16,525 bases of DNA, from assembly GCA_963638355.1 (NCBI GenBank), contig CAVHRT010000031.1, positions 1 through 16,525 of the forward strand. The letters are read 5' to 3'. Position 1 is the stretch's first letter. Every line of letters starts with the position of its first letter. This document shows, in pieces, positions 7,131 through 12,902 of the stretch. Source of the stretch: W0P28-013 sp963638355 (GTDB taxonomy: Bacteria; Bacteroidota; Bacteroidia; Bacteroidales; Paludibacteraceae). The translations under genes were made by a program, and so were the position numbers. The notes beneath the pieces were generated by a model. The model was not told the origin of the DNA, searched no databases, and saw only the letters and a program-made list of their open reading frames with translations.

Positions 7131-7680
7131 ACGCGTGGGCAAAACGGTTGTTATCGTGGGGCGCAACGGAACAGGTAAAACTACCATGTTGCGCCAAATA
7201 CTCGAAAACAGCAACCAGCGCGCACTCATCATCACGCCCGACGATGTAGAGTGGGACGACTGCCCCGAAACGCAGCTCGAAACGCGCACCGATTATGTGT
7301 TCGACGGCATCGCACGCCACATTTTCGATCCGCACCGCACACTCGATGCGATCCGCCTGTTTCGCAAAGGTATTATTGTGTTCGACGATTGCCGATCGTA
7401 CCTGACCGATGCAACCGATGATCGCATGCGCGAGTTGTTTATTCGTAAACGCCAGCGCGAACTGGACATTTTTGCCGTGGCTCATGGTTTCACACAAGTA
7501 CCACCAGTGTTTTTTACCTTTGCCGACGAGTATTTTGTTTTCGATACGCTCGATAATGTTTCGCGCCGCAAAAACTGCATCACCGACGATGCTGTTTTTC
7601 AGCGGATCGTGCAAGCACAAAGCGAACTAAAAAAAGAGTTCCCGACAAACCGACACGCCTACCGTCGCATCACGGTATAA
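7093..7680 (+). CDS. A32/Zot-like P-loop ATPase, candidate genome-packaging ATPase
   Basis: The protein has a Walker A motif GRNGTGKT (residues 23-30) after a beta strand (TVVIV). Walker B is IIVFDD (residues 94-99). After Walker B come RELFIRKRQRELDIFAVAHGFTQVPPVFFTFADEYFVFDT, which matches the pattern of FtsK/HerA-superfamily virus ATPases of the A32, PRD1-P9 and Zot kind: a conserved strand, a polar sensor-like position, then a proline and a final strand naming a residue that controls release. At 195 residues it is close to the usual length of tailless-virus packaging ATPases (about 200-260). It overlaps the upstream gene. ATPase identity is strong; packaging is inferred from the fold and context. 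A Zot-like assembly ATPase of a filamentous virus is the main alternative. Confidence 0.8.
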   Translation: MQELETTQQATNERVGKTVVIVGRNGTGKTTMLRQILENSNQRALIITPDDVEWDDCPETQLETRTDYVFDGIARHIFDPHRTLDAIRLFRKGIIVFDDCRSYLTDATDDRMRELFIRKRQRELDIFAVAHGFTQVPPVFFTFADEYFVFDTLDNVSRRKNCITDDAVFQRIVQAQSELKKEFPTNRHAYRRITV

Positions 7681-7683
7681 AAT

Positions 7684-7691
7684 TATTTTTG
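7684..7691 (+). promoter_or_regulatory. Possible -7 box before replication gene
   Basis: TATTTTTG matches TAxxTTTG, 31 nt before ATG 7722 and just past the ATPase stop. No convincing -33 element was found, so it may be chance in an AT-rich gap. Confidence 0.3.
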
Positions 7692-7721
7692 TTATTGTGT
7701 AACCTGCAAACACACCACTAT

Positions 7722-8597
7722 ATGAACTACATTCAACTTATTCGTAATTTCTGGACTTCCAACGAACTAAATTCGTTCCGAACATCGGAGATAGCACTTT
7801 TCTTCTACCTAGCGGAGATAAACAATCGCCTATCGTGGAGTGAATCGTTCAAGCGAAACAACCAAAGAGTTATGTTTGATTTGAGTATATCGTTCAACAC
7901 ACTTAAAGACGCCCGCAACCGACTGAAACAGGCTGGCCTGATCGATTTTCAAACACAAAATGGATCGCCAAATGTAATCTACAAGATTCTGACCTTATCA
8001 AATTTTGATGAGGTTACTAACGAGGTTACTAACGAGGTTTCTACGAGGTTACTGTCGAGGTCGCTGACGAGTAAAAATAAACAAGAAACAAAACAAAACA
8101 AAAACAGCAGTAGTAGTAATAATATAAATACTACACAAAGCACAACGGCGGCGGCTGCTTTTGATTTTGAAATTGAAAAAATTTTTTCTTTTTGGAACGA
8201 CAACTGTAAGAACCTGCCGCCTGTTTTGCAGCGAACCGAGGCGCGCGCGGCCGCCGTCCGTGATGCGTTACAGCGTTACACGGCCGACGAAATTTGTGCC
8301 TGTCTGCTGGCGGCCAGCCAGTCGCCAACGCTCAATGGCACACGCAACCAGCGGCCGATCAAAATTGACTGGTGTCTGGCTCACATCGATTCGCTCCGCG
8401 AAGATGTTGCAACGGCTGCACCCGACAAAACGGCGGCTGTGAAATTATACACAGGCGGACAGGTTTATCAACTTACAGGTTGTTTCCCATCGCCTGACTA
8501 TTGCGCCGTGCAAACGCCCGATGGCGAAATGTATGCGCTGCTTTCCGATGCCGAAGCCGCCAATCTTACAATTTTGCGCCGTTACGACCAAAACTAA
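7722..8597 (+). CDS. Winged-helix replication initiator / DnaD-like replisome organiser
   Basis: I start at ATG 7722 (MNYIQLIRNFW), 291 residues; an in-frame TTG at 7689 would add a non-typical stretch. The N-terminal 85 residues read as a winged helix seen in Bacteroidetes phage and plasmid replication proteins (LNSFRTSEIALFFYLAEINNR, FNTLKDARNRLKQAGLIDFQ, then a strand). A low-complexity Asn/Ser/Thr/Gln linker follows (about residues 100-150). The C-terminal region (FSFWNDNCKNLPPVLQRTEAR..., DEICACLLAASQSPTLNG, IDWCLAHIDSLRED) matches the DnaD-like helper-loading type domain. The linker is encoded by 12-bp DNA repeats and an AT-rich tract, as in lambdoid O genes where the origin lies inside the initiator. 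The function is inferred from this resemblance; no helicase or polymerase gene is visible. Confidence 0.75.
   Translation: MNYIQLIRNFWTSNELNSFRTSEIALFFYLAEINNRLSWSESFKRNNQRVMFDLSISFNTLKDARNRLKQAGLIDFQTQNGSPNVIYKILTLSNFDEVTNEVTNEVSTRLLSRSLTSKNKQETKQNKNSSSSNNINTTQSTTAAAAFDFEIEKIFSFWNDNCKNLPPVLQRTEARAAAVRDALQRYTADEICACLLAASQSPTLNGTRNQRPIKIDWCLAHIDSLREDVATAAPDKTAAVKLYTGGQVYQLTGCFPSPDYCAVQTPDGEMYALLSDAEAANLTILRRYDQN
8010..8071 (+). repeat. 12-bp iteron-like repeats inside the initiator gene
   Basis: GAGGTTACTAAC occurs at 8010-8021 and 8022-8033, then GAGGTTTCTAC (11 nt) at 8034-8044, GAGGTTACTGTC at 8045-8056 and GAGGTCGCTGAC at 8057-8068, then GAG. A purely A-rich, T-poor tract follows at about 8073-8140 (AAAAATAAACAAG..., GTAGTAGTAATAATATAAATAC). 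Iterons next to an AT-rich unwinding region inside the initiator gene is the arrangement of the lambda origin. Two of the five repeats are identical; the third is one base short, which shifts the translated phase of the later copies. Confidence 0.6.
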
Positions 8598-8637
8598 CTA
8601 ACTGAAAATCAATAACAAATTAAATGCACCTTTTGCG

Positions 8638-8838
8638 ATGAACGACACATCTACCAACTACAAGGCAATGTATAAAAACGAACTGGCGGCTGCCGCTGGC
8701 GTATCGATGGCAACTTTCCGCCGCTGGCTGCGCACCGACCGCGAACAACTGGCCTCGCTCGGCTGCGATCTGAATGCGCAACTACTCAACCCCGCTGCTG
8801 TACGTTACCTGTGCTGCAAATATGTGATTACACTATGA
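8638..8838 (+). CDS. 66-aa helix-turn-helix protein (DUF4248-like)
   Basis: KNELAAAAGVSMATFRRWLR (residues 14-33) reads as a helix-turn-helix: KELA, AGVS turn, then a recognition helix ending RRWL. The C-terminal half (LASLGCDLNAQLLNPAAVRYLCCKY) matches the rest of small Bacteroidetes proteins that I recall as DUF4248-like. The start could be ATG 8638 or the internal ATG 8668. No ribosome site is clear. A DNA-binding regulator of the early or late switch is the simplest idea. It ends 94 nt before the next gene, at the start of the control region. Confidence 0.65.
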   Translation: MNDTSTNYKAMYKNELAAAAGVSMATFRRWLRTDREQLASLGCDLNAQLLNPAAVRYLCCKYVITL

Positions 8839-8897
8839 TTTTTTTCGATTTGCACGCAATTTGTATTGATTTTGAATAGTTAAACAAAAATTTTTTG

Positions 8898-8930
8898 TAT
8901 ATTTGCAGCGTAAAATTTTGGAGGAAAAAT
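8898..8930 (+). promoter_or_regulatory. Bacteroidetes promoter (-7 box) and ribosome site for the 52-aa gene
   Basis: TATATTTG (8898-8905) is an exact TAxxTTTG -7 match. TTTG at 8871-8874 is a possible -33, though the 23-nt spacing is a little long. The predicted transcript starts about 20 nt before a GGAGGAAAA ribosome site, which precedes ATG 8932 at good spacing. Confidence 0.6.
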
Positions 8931-8931
8931 T

Positions 8932-9090
8932 ATGGCACGACCAATTAAAGAAACACCGATTTTGAGCGGTAAAGATGCGGAACGCTTCGTTTGGAATATG
9001 TATCATGTGGAGCGATTTCCTGATTCGTTTCGTCAAGAAATGGAACGCGTTTATCAGAAATATAAGAAAATGGCAAACTTTGATCTATGA
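8932..9090 (+). CDS. 52-aa conserved Bacteroidetes small protein, antitoxin-like
   Basis: ATG 8932 to TGA 9090, preceded by GGAGGAAAAATT and a good promoter box. The opening MARPIKETPILSGKDAERF matches a family of small Bacteroidetes proteins I recall as often lying beside toxin-type genes and as possible antitoxins, but I cannot name the family or verify it. The rest is charged and helical (VERFPDSFRQEMERVYQKYKK). No partner toxin gene lies next to it in the window. The own promoter and ribosome site set it apart from the operons on either side, suggesting separate expression such as in the lysogenic state. Confidence 0.6.
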   Translation: MARPIKETPILSGKDAERFVWNMYHVERFPDSFRQEMERVYQKYKKMANFDL

Positions 9091-9170
9091 TTGAAATTTT
9101 GCAACAAGAAACAGTAATTAAACCGTTTAATATGATTTGTTGAAAATTTCAGAATAAACTTTTTGTGGAA

Positions 9171-9240
9171 AACTACCAATAACTACTAATGCCGCTCAAT
9201 AACTACCAATAACTATCAATAACTACCAAAGACGCTCATC
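9171..9240. repeat. Seven 10-bp tandem units (AACTAYCAAT-like)
   Basis: Units in exact 10-nt phase: AACTACCAAT (9171), AACTACTAAT (9181), GCCGCTCAAT (9191), AACTACCAAT (9201), AACTATCAAT (9211), AACTACCAAA (9221), GACGCTCATC (9231). Units 1-3 resemble units 5-7, so a larger repeat of about 30-40 nt may exist. A 10-bp period is one turn of the helix, so a protein bound to each unit would sit on one face. The array lies just upstream of a TAATTTTG -7 box (9258-9265). Confidence 0.65.
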
Positions 9241-9257
9241 GCACTTTGGCGATGTTG

Positions 9258-9265
9258 TAATTTTG
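9258..9265 (+). promoter_or_regulatory. Candidate -7 box for the 71-aa gene
   Basis: TAATTTTG matches TAxxTTTG exactly. It follows the 10-bp array by 17 nt, so array-bound protein could control it. TTTG at 9245-9248 is too close to serve as -33; the -33 position would fall in the array's end. Confidence 0.4.
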
Positions 9266-9266
9266 C

Positions 9267-9296
9267 ACCGTGTTCTTAAAAAGAACGCGGTTTTTT
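9267..9296 (+). terminator. Hairpin with U-tract just before the 71-aa gene (terminator or attenuator)
   Basis: ACCGTGTTCTT (9267-9277) and AAGAACGCGGT (9281-9291) form an 11-bp stem with one G-T pair and an AAA loop, followed by TTTTT (9292-9296). It stops 3 nt before ATG 9300. It could end transcripts from the 52-aa gene, or sit at the 5' end of the 71-aa mRNA. Confidence 0.7.
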
Positions 9297-9299
9297 ATT

Positions 9300-9515
9300 A
9301 TGGCAACAAAGAGAAAAGGAAAAAAACTTACAGCAAAGGAGATGAAGCGCATCGTTGCGATCGCTCGTACAGAGCGCGCCCGCAGCGGTATTAAAAGCGT
9401 GGAAAAAGTTACGCACTACAATATGAAATGGCACGATGCAATAAAAAGCGCAGCCAAAAAAGTACTTGCAGAGCGTAATGTCCGCCAAACGCGTATGCGC
9501 TTCCCGAAATGGTAA
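9300..9515 (+). CDS. 71-aa strongly basic protein
   Basis: The protein begins MATKRKGKKLTAKEMKRIVAIARTERARSG and ends RNVRQTRMRFPKW. About a third of residues are Lys or Arg, and it is predicted mostly helical with no membrane segment. No good ribosome site precedes ATG 9300, because the hairpin and T-tract occupy that space. The in-frame GTG at 9270 would lie within the hairpin, so I keep 9300. The charge suggests nucleic-acid binding, for example genome condensation in the virion, or regulation through the neighbouring 10-bp array. Family not recognised. Confidence 0.7.
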   Translation: MATKRKGKKLTAKEMKRIVAIARTERARSGIKSVEKVTHYNMKWHDAIKSAAKKVLAERNVRQTRMRFPKW

Positions 9516-9547
9516 TATAGACTTTTTTTATTTTTTAGTTAATAAAC

Positions 9548-9744
9548 TGTGAGTGCTGATCCCTAAGTCCTTAGTAGGAGATTATATGATGAAATGAGGA
9601 ACAGGAATGACCTAATGTTCATCTATCTTGTGAGTTAATGAATAATCTACGCGAACGGTGAGCGACAGGTGAAAGTGTGGACACCCTGACGCGGGCAACG
9701 GACGGTGCATGTGGCACCGACCGACCCGTGTAGGCAGGGAAATT
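9548..9744 (+). ncRNA. Candidate structured RNA / late-operon leader
   Basis: This 263-nt gap (9516-9778) has no credible ORF but has several folds on the plus strand. TCC-CTAA/TTAG-(TA)-GGA pairs at about 9560-9579. GAAC-AGG/CCT-(AAT)-GTTC pairs at about 9599-9620. CAGGTG pairs with CACCCTG (one bulge) at 9666-9688. A larger hairpin spans 9689-9731: ACGCGGG with CCCGTGT, then GG/CC, then GGTGC/GCACC closed by ATGTG. CTACGCG (9648-9654) could alternatively pair with CGTGTAG (9727-9733). The GC content is above the local level. It precedes the 9779 gene, so it may be a leader or processed RNA. Computed folding and comparison would be needed to name it. Confidence 0.5.
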
Positions 9745-9778
9745 TTGACAAAAAAATCATCTAACAATAAAAACAAAA

Positions 9779-9937
9779 ATGACAATGTTCAACAAAACAT
9801 CAACCGTATGCATAATGCTGGCTGTGGCAATTGTGCTGATTTGCTATTTTGGCGTAAAAGCAAGCAAAAAAGAGCAAACTAACGAAACAGCAGAGAGTGA
9901 AAAAGAAAGTGCAGACGCAAGCGCAAAAAAAAATTAA
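9779..9937 (+). CDS. 52-aa one-pass membrane protein
   Basis: ATG 9779 to TAA 9937. Residues about 9-26 are hydrophobic (TVCIMLAVAIVLICYFGV), followed by a Lys/Glu/Ser-rich tail (KKEQTNETAESEKESADASAKKN). An alternative start is ATG 9785. The composition, with a small N-terminal membrane helix and a charged tail, matches the many one-pass proteins later in the operon. It is the first gene after the structured leader, so likely a virion membrane protein; the family is not recognised. Confidence 0.65.
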   Translation: MTMFNKTSTVCIMLAVAIVLICYFGVKASKKEQTNETAESEKESADASAKKN

Positions 9938-9985
9938 ACAAACGCTTTGTGGCTCGTAAAATTAAAAAAGTAAAACAACAAGAAA

Positions 9986-10657
9986 ATGAAAATTAACAAA
10001 AACACATTGAGCGATCGTTTCACTGGTAGTGAAGCAGTTTCGCTGAAAAAGAGATTGCGCGTAAACCGTGCAAATGGCCAAAATGTTGGCGTGGCCGACC
10101 TGATCGACGAATCGAACATGGGCGAACCTGTTCAGATCCAATTGGAGAACAAAGATACCGCATCGCACACGGTAGCAATTTTTGCTGGATCGCTTGCAAG
10201 CGTTGAAGATATTGCAACTGTTGCTGGCGAAAATGTAGATGCTATTGTTGCACACGGCGATTTTCTGAAAAACGGCGAAACCGTGCTGGTTACTGCCGAC
10301 TGTCCAAAATTGGCATATATTCAGGATCATTTCAAACGCAACCCAACCCGCGTTGATGCTTTGCAACTTGGTACTGATAACGCATCGCAATTTTCGCAGA
10401 AAATCAAAGTGGCTCGTTTTAGTCCAATCAAAGGTAATGGATACGAAGAGATTTCGCCCCGCGTATATTTGACGCAAGGCCAACTCGATCGCACCATGGT
10501 TGAGATTAAAGATAAAGCGTTCATTTTGGACGACAAACACCTGTTTATCGTTACTCTGTCGGCTGGTCGTCGTCTTGATGTTACGCTGATGCTCGGCTCG
10601 TCTATCGATGCTGGCGAGGCACTGAAAAATGTTTGCTCGGCCGTTCTCGGAGAGTAA
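9986..10657 (+). CDS. 223-aa beta-rich protein, best capsid candidate
   Basis: No membrane segment or signal peptide is present. Alternating hydrophobic residues form many likely beta strands: EPVQIQLENKD, HTVAIFAG, DAIVAHGDF, ETVLVTAD, QKIKVARFSPI, ISPRVYLT, TMVEIKDKAFILD, LFIVTLSAG and LDVTLMLG. Two blocks of strands with a connecting helical stretch resemble a jelly-roll arrangement. It is first among the larger genes of the late operon and the longest non-membrane product but one. At 223 residues it is shorter than known double-jelly-roll capsid proteins (about 270-390), so it could be a single-roll capsid protein, a minor capsid protein or something else. The 272-aa product at 14993 is the other size-compatible candidate. 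Confidence 0.5.
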   Translation: MKINKNTLSDRFTGSEAVSLKKRLRVNRANGQNVGVADLIDESNMGEPVQIQLENKDTASHTVAIFAGSLASVEDIATVAGENVDAIVAHGDFLKNGETVLVTADCPKLAYIQDHFKRNPTRVDALQLGTDNASQFSQKIKVARFSPIKGNGYEEISPRVYLTQGQLDRTMVEIKDKAFILDDKHLFIVTLSAGRRLDVTLMLGSSIDAGEALKNVCSAVLGE

Positions 10658-10675
10658 TTACAGGAGAAAAAAAGT

Positions 10676-11203
10676 ATGGCACAGAATTACAACATAGAAC
10701 AAGTACGCAGCGCAATAATTTTTGCGCTGCATACAGTGCCGTCTGATTCTCTCGAAGCACTATTTGCAAAATTTGGTTACACGGCCGACGAAATTAGCGT
10801 TGATGTTGCAATTGCTGCATGGAAACGCTATGGCAACGAATTTATGATACCTTTCGCCGAACTGGCACAGGGCGTTTTGAACGATCCCGAACAGATGGCT
10901 GAAATAGAACGGCATTATAAATCAATTGCACGCGCCAATGGCACAAGCGAAGAAAAAACATCGTCTGAAAAGTGGGAAGATGCAAAAAAATACATTTCTG
11001 ATATTTTTGGACTCGCGGCCGAAGGTTATGTAACTTATAAAAAAGCAAAGGACGCTGGCGAAGAAACCGAAGAAACCGAAGCGGCTGAAACAGACACCGA
11101 AGAGCAAACCGAAAGCAAAACGCCATGGTTGGCAATAGGTGTGGGCGCAGCAGTTTTGATTTTGATCGTAGTGCTTATAGTTGTGATTGCACGGAAAAAA
11201 TAA
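10676..11203 (+). CDS. 175-aa tail-anchored membrane protein
   Basis: It has a good GGAG ribosome site (CAGGAGAAAAAAAGT) before ATG 10676. Residues 1-95 are helical and mixed-charge (IEQVRSAIIFALHTVPSDSLEAL...). Residues about 100-145 are rich in Glu/Thr (EETEETEAAETDTEEQTE) and encoded by near-repeats of GAAACCGAA. A C-terminal membrane helix spans about 151-171 (WLAIGVGAAVLILIVVLIVVIA) and ends in RKK, so the bulk faces inward with the tail in the membrane. This is the largest of the late-operon tail-anchored proteins, with a position next to the capsid candidate, suggesting a membrane-capsid connector, by inference. Confidence 0.75.
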   Translation: MAQNYNIEQVRSAIIFALHTVPSDSLEALFAKFGYTADEISVDVAIAAWKRYGNEFMIPFAELAQGVLNDPEQMAEIERHYKSIARANGTSEEKTSSEKWEDAKKYISDIFGLAAEGYVTYKKAKDAGEETEETEAAETDTEEQTESKTPWLAIGVGAAVLILIVVLIVVIARKK

Positions 11204-11239
11204 ATTGTTTTTCATAGTGATTAGATTTTAAGGTTAATA

Positions 11240-11275
11240 AGATGCTCGCGCGCTGAAAATGCGGGCGGGCATCTT
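11240..11275 (+). terminator. Intergenic hairpin between late-operon genes
   Basis: AGATGCTCGC (11240-11249) and GCGGGCATCT (11265-11274) form 10 pairs with one G-T, then CGC/GCG (11251-11253 and 11261-11263) around TGAAAAT. Only TTT follows, so it may be a weak terminator, a pause or an RNA processing site splitting the operon. Confidence 0.45.
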
Positions 11276-11290
11276 TCGATAAAAAACGAG

Positions 11291-11893
11291 ATGAAAATAG
11301 TCTATACAAACAACGACGATATAATGGTGCAGGGAACGCCAGCAGCGGTTTCGTCCGATGGCACGCTCTACATCAATGTGGATCTGTTCGATACACTGAC
11401 ACCTTTCCAACAGGAGTTTGTAAAATGGCACGAAGTGGGTCATTTTCGCTTGCAAACACACGATGAGATTCAGGCTGATAAATACGCGTTCGATCATATG
11501 GCAGGAAAGTATCATCAAAGCCTCAAAAAAATGATTGGCACACTCGAAACAGTACTCGATCCCGAAGAAGATCCGAATGTGCAGGAGCGTATGGAAGCAC
11601 TGTATAAACTTTGCTTGCAGTACGATGCCAGTCTTGGTAACAAAGCGGCGGCAAAGGAACTGCAAAAATTTAGTGGAATAACAGCGCAGCGCGTCGTTTG
11701 GCGTAGCGATGGCAAGAACTCGAACGCAGTTTCGGCTACAACCGCAACCGCCGATGGTATGAACGACTTGGTGCAAAATATAGCAGCGATGCTCGTCGCT
11801 ACCAAAAATGCAGACAGCGAAGCAAGTACAAACGACAAAACACTGACTTTCCTAATGATTGGATTCTTGATGGTATTTTTACTAAAAGACTAA
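11291..11893 (+). CDS. 200-aa membrane-anchored HExxH metalloprotease
   Basis: The zinc motif HEVGH (residues 47-51) sits in WHEVGHF, preceded by FQQEFVKW as the active-site helix. HDEIQADKYAFDH follows at residues 57-69, offering Glu59 or Asp63 as a third ligand, the layout of small zincins such as the M48/M78-like (ImmA/IrrE) groups. A helical region follows (residues 75-135). The C-terminus has a membrane helix (about 183-198, TLTFLMIGFLMVFLL). The combination of a zincin head with a C-terminal membrane anchor, in the middle of a virion gene set, suggests a virion protease, an entry enzyme or a peptidoglycan-side hydrolase. No substrate can be read from the sequence. Confidence 0.7.
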   Translation: MKIVYTNNDDIMVQGTPAAVSSDGTLYINVDLFDTLTPFQQEFVKWHEVGHFRLQTHDEIQADKYAFDHMAGKYHQSLKKMIGTLETVLDPEEDPNVQERMEALYKLCLQYDASLGNKAAAKELQKFSGITAQRVVWRSDGKNSNAVSATTATADGMNDLVQNIAAMLVATKNADSEASTNDKTLTFLMIGFLMVFLLKD

Positions 11894-11904
11894 AATTTAC
11901 GATA

Positions 11905-12183
11905 ATGGAAGAGAGTAGCAGCGGCGGAAGCGGTATGGCATATGCAACCTTATGGCAGGAAGCGACCCGCGCAGTGGGATATATAGTAACAGGTGTTACC
12001 GATGTTTTTGGCAACCGCGATGCGGCATGGGTTAATGGCAAACAGGTTGACGAATCGGGACGATATGCTAACAACAAATTATTGTTAGACTCGACAAGTG
12101 GTAGCGGCAGCACAATAAAAATTGTTGTGTTGTTGGCTGGTGTGGCACTGGTGGTTTGGCTCATTGTAAAAAACAAAAAGTAA
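11905..12183 (+). CDS. 92-aa tail-anchored membrane protein
   Basis: It opens with a Ser/Gly-rich head (MEESSSGGSGMAY), followed by a middle part with aromatic residues and a Gly/Asn-rich stretch (VTDVFGNRDAAWVNGKQVDESGRYANNK). Residues about 70-87 form a single membrane helix (TIKIVVLLAGVALVVWLIV), ended by KNKK. It lies 11 nt past the protease gene. Role unknown; the design matches the other tail-anchored small proteins of the operon. Confidence 0.7.
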   Translation: MEESSSGGSGMAYATLWQEATRAVGYIVTGVTDVFGNRDAAWVNGKQVDESGRYANNKLLLDSTSGSGSTIKIVVLLAGVALVVWLIVKNKK

Positions 12184-12189
12184 AAAGCG

Positions 12190-12345
12190 ATGGCAAGTTA
12201 CATAAAACTGAAATTAGACGATAGTCTGACAGGTGGCGAGCCAAAAGGAACGAGCAGCAAAAAATGGATCATTTTCCTGCTGGCGGCCGCTGGTGTGGTT
12301 TATTACCTATATAAAAAAGGACAAGAATCATCAACAAAAAAATAA
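12190..12345 (+). CDS. 51-aa one-pass membrane protein
   Basis: ATG 12190 to TAA 12345, 6 nt after the previous stop. A polar head (ASYIKLKLDDSLTGGEPKGTSSKK) precedes a membrane helix at about residues 26-41 (WIIFLLAAAGVVYYLY). A short basic and polar tail follows (KKGQESSTKK). Family not recognised; likely a virion membrane component by context. Confidence 0.65.
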   Translation: MASYIKLKLDDSLTGGEPKGTSSKKWIIFLLAAAGVVYYLYKKGQESSTKK

Positions 12346-12357
12346 AACCCTGAAACA

Positions 12358-12525
12358 ATGACAGAAGAAGAAGCAAAACAGCACCGCGAAGATCGCGCAC
12401 AAGAAACGGCAACTGATGAAGAAGCAAAATATATCTCATCGCCGAAGAAAAATTATAAATGGTGGATTGCGGCTGTAACAGTAGCAATTATTGCTGTGGC
12501 TGCATGGTATTTTTACAAACACTAA
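12358..12525 (+). CDS. 55-aa one-pass membrane protein
   Basis: ATG 12358 to TAA 12525. The first 32 residues are charged (TEEEAKQHREDRAQETATDEEAK). The C-terminal helix covers about residues 35-51 (WWIAAVTVAIIAVAAWYFY), followed only by KH. It sits 12 nt after the preceding gene, so translation is closely linked. Family not recognised. Confidence 0.65.
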   Translation: MTEEEAKQHREDRAQETATDEEAKYISSPKKNYKWWIAAVTVAIIAVAAWYFYKH

Positions 12526-12537
12526 AAAATTAAGACA

Positions 12538-12900
12538 ATGGCAGAAACATCAAAAGAAAAAGAGGTCGCAACCAGTGGCGAAGACGAAAGCGCAAAAGTT
12601 GTTAGTTCGGTGTATAATGGCAAATCGGTAGATTTACGCTATATCAACATCGATGCAAAAGCGGGCGATCCCAGCACTTTTTGGGTGAGTAAAACTGGAC
12701 ATTACTATCGTACCTACAAAGAGGCCAAAGAAGATAATACAAAAAACGCTGTCAACCCAACAGATTATGTTGCAACAAAATCGTTTTGGGCGCGCCACAA
12801 AAAAACCTTATTGGTGTGCGCATTGATTTTGGCAGCGGGTTTGGGTGTGGTTTATCTTTTTGATAAACGCAGATTAGTTTTAGACAATAAACCGTGGTAA
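12538..12900 (+). CDS. 120-aa membrane protein with C-terminal anchor
   Basis: It has an acidic and Ser-rich N-terminus (MAETSKEKEVATSGEDESAK), then a compact mixed middle region (residues 22-83, with YRTYKEAKEDN). The membrane helix is at about residues 89-107 (TLLVCALILAAGLGVVYLF). A tail of 13 residues ends in DNKPW. The next gene starts at 12903, 3 nt after the stop. I do not recognise the family. Confidence 0.7.
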   Translation: MAETSKEKEVATSGEDESAKVVSSVYNGKSVDLRYINIDAKAGDPSTFWVSKTGHYYRTYKEAKEDNTKNAVNPTDYVATKSFWARHKKTLLVCALILAAGLGVVYLFDKRRLVLDNKPW

Positions 12901-12902
12901 AA

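Noticed and set aside
6549..7620. Minus-strand frames of 174 and 205 residues
   Set aside because: They lie opposite the membrane-protein and ATPase genes, which have motifs and operon overlaps; their composition is Cys/His/Phe-rich and shadow-like.
7093..7680. ABC transporter ATPase
   Set aside because: There is no LSGGQ signature, Q-loop context or permease partner; the region after Walker B fits A32/Zot-type ATPases better.
9171..9240. CRISPR array
   Set aside because: Units are 10 nt without spacers, and no cas gene is present.
9548..9744. Hammerhead ribozyme or group II intron
   Set aside because: The CUGAUGA...GAAA hammerhead core and the domain V signature are not present; the region is also far too short for an intron with a reverse transcriptase.
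9962..11776. Minus-strand frames of 192 and 180 residues opposite the capsid candidate and the protease
   Set aside because: Shadows of well-supported plus-strand genes; no start signals or family resemblance.
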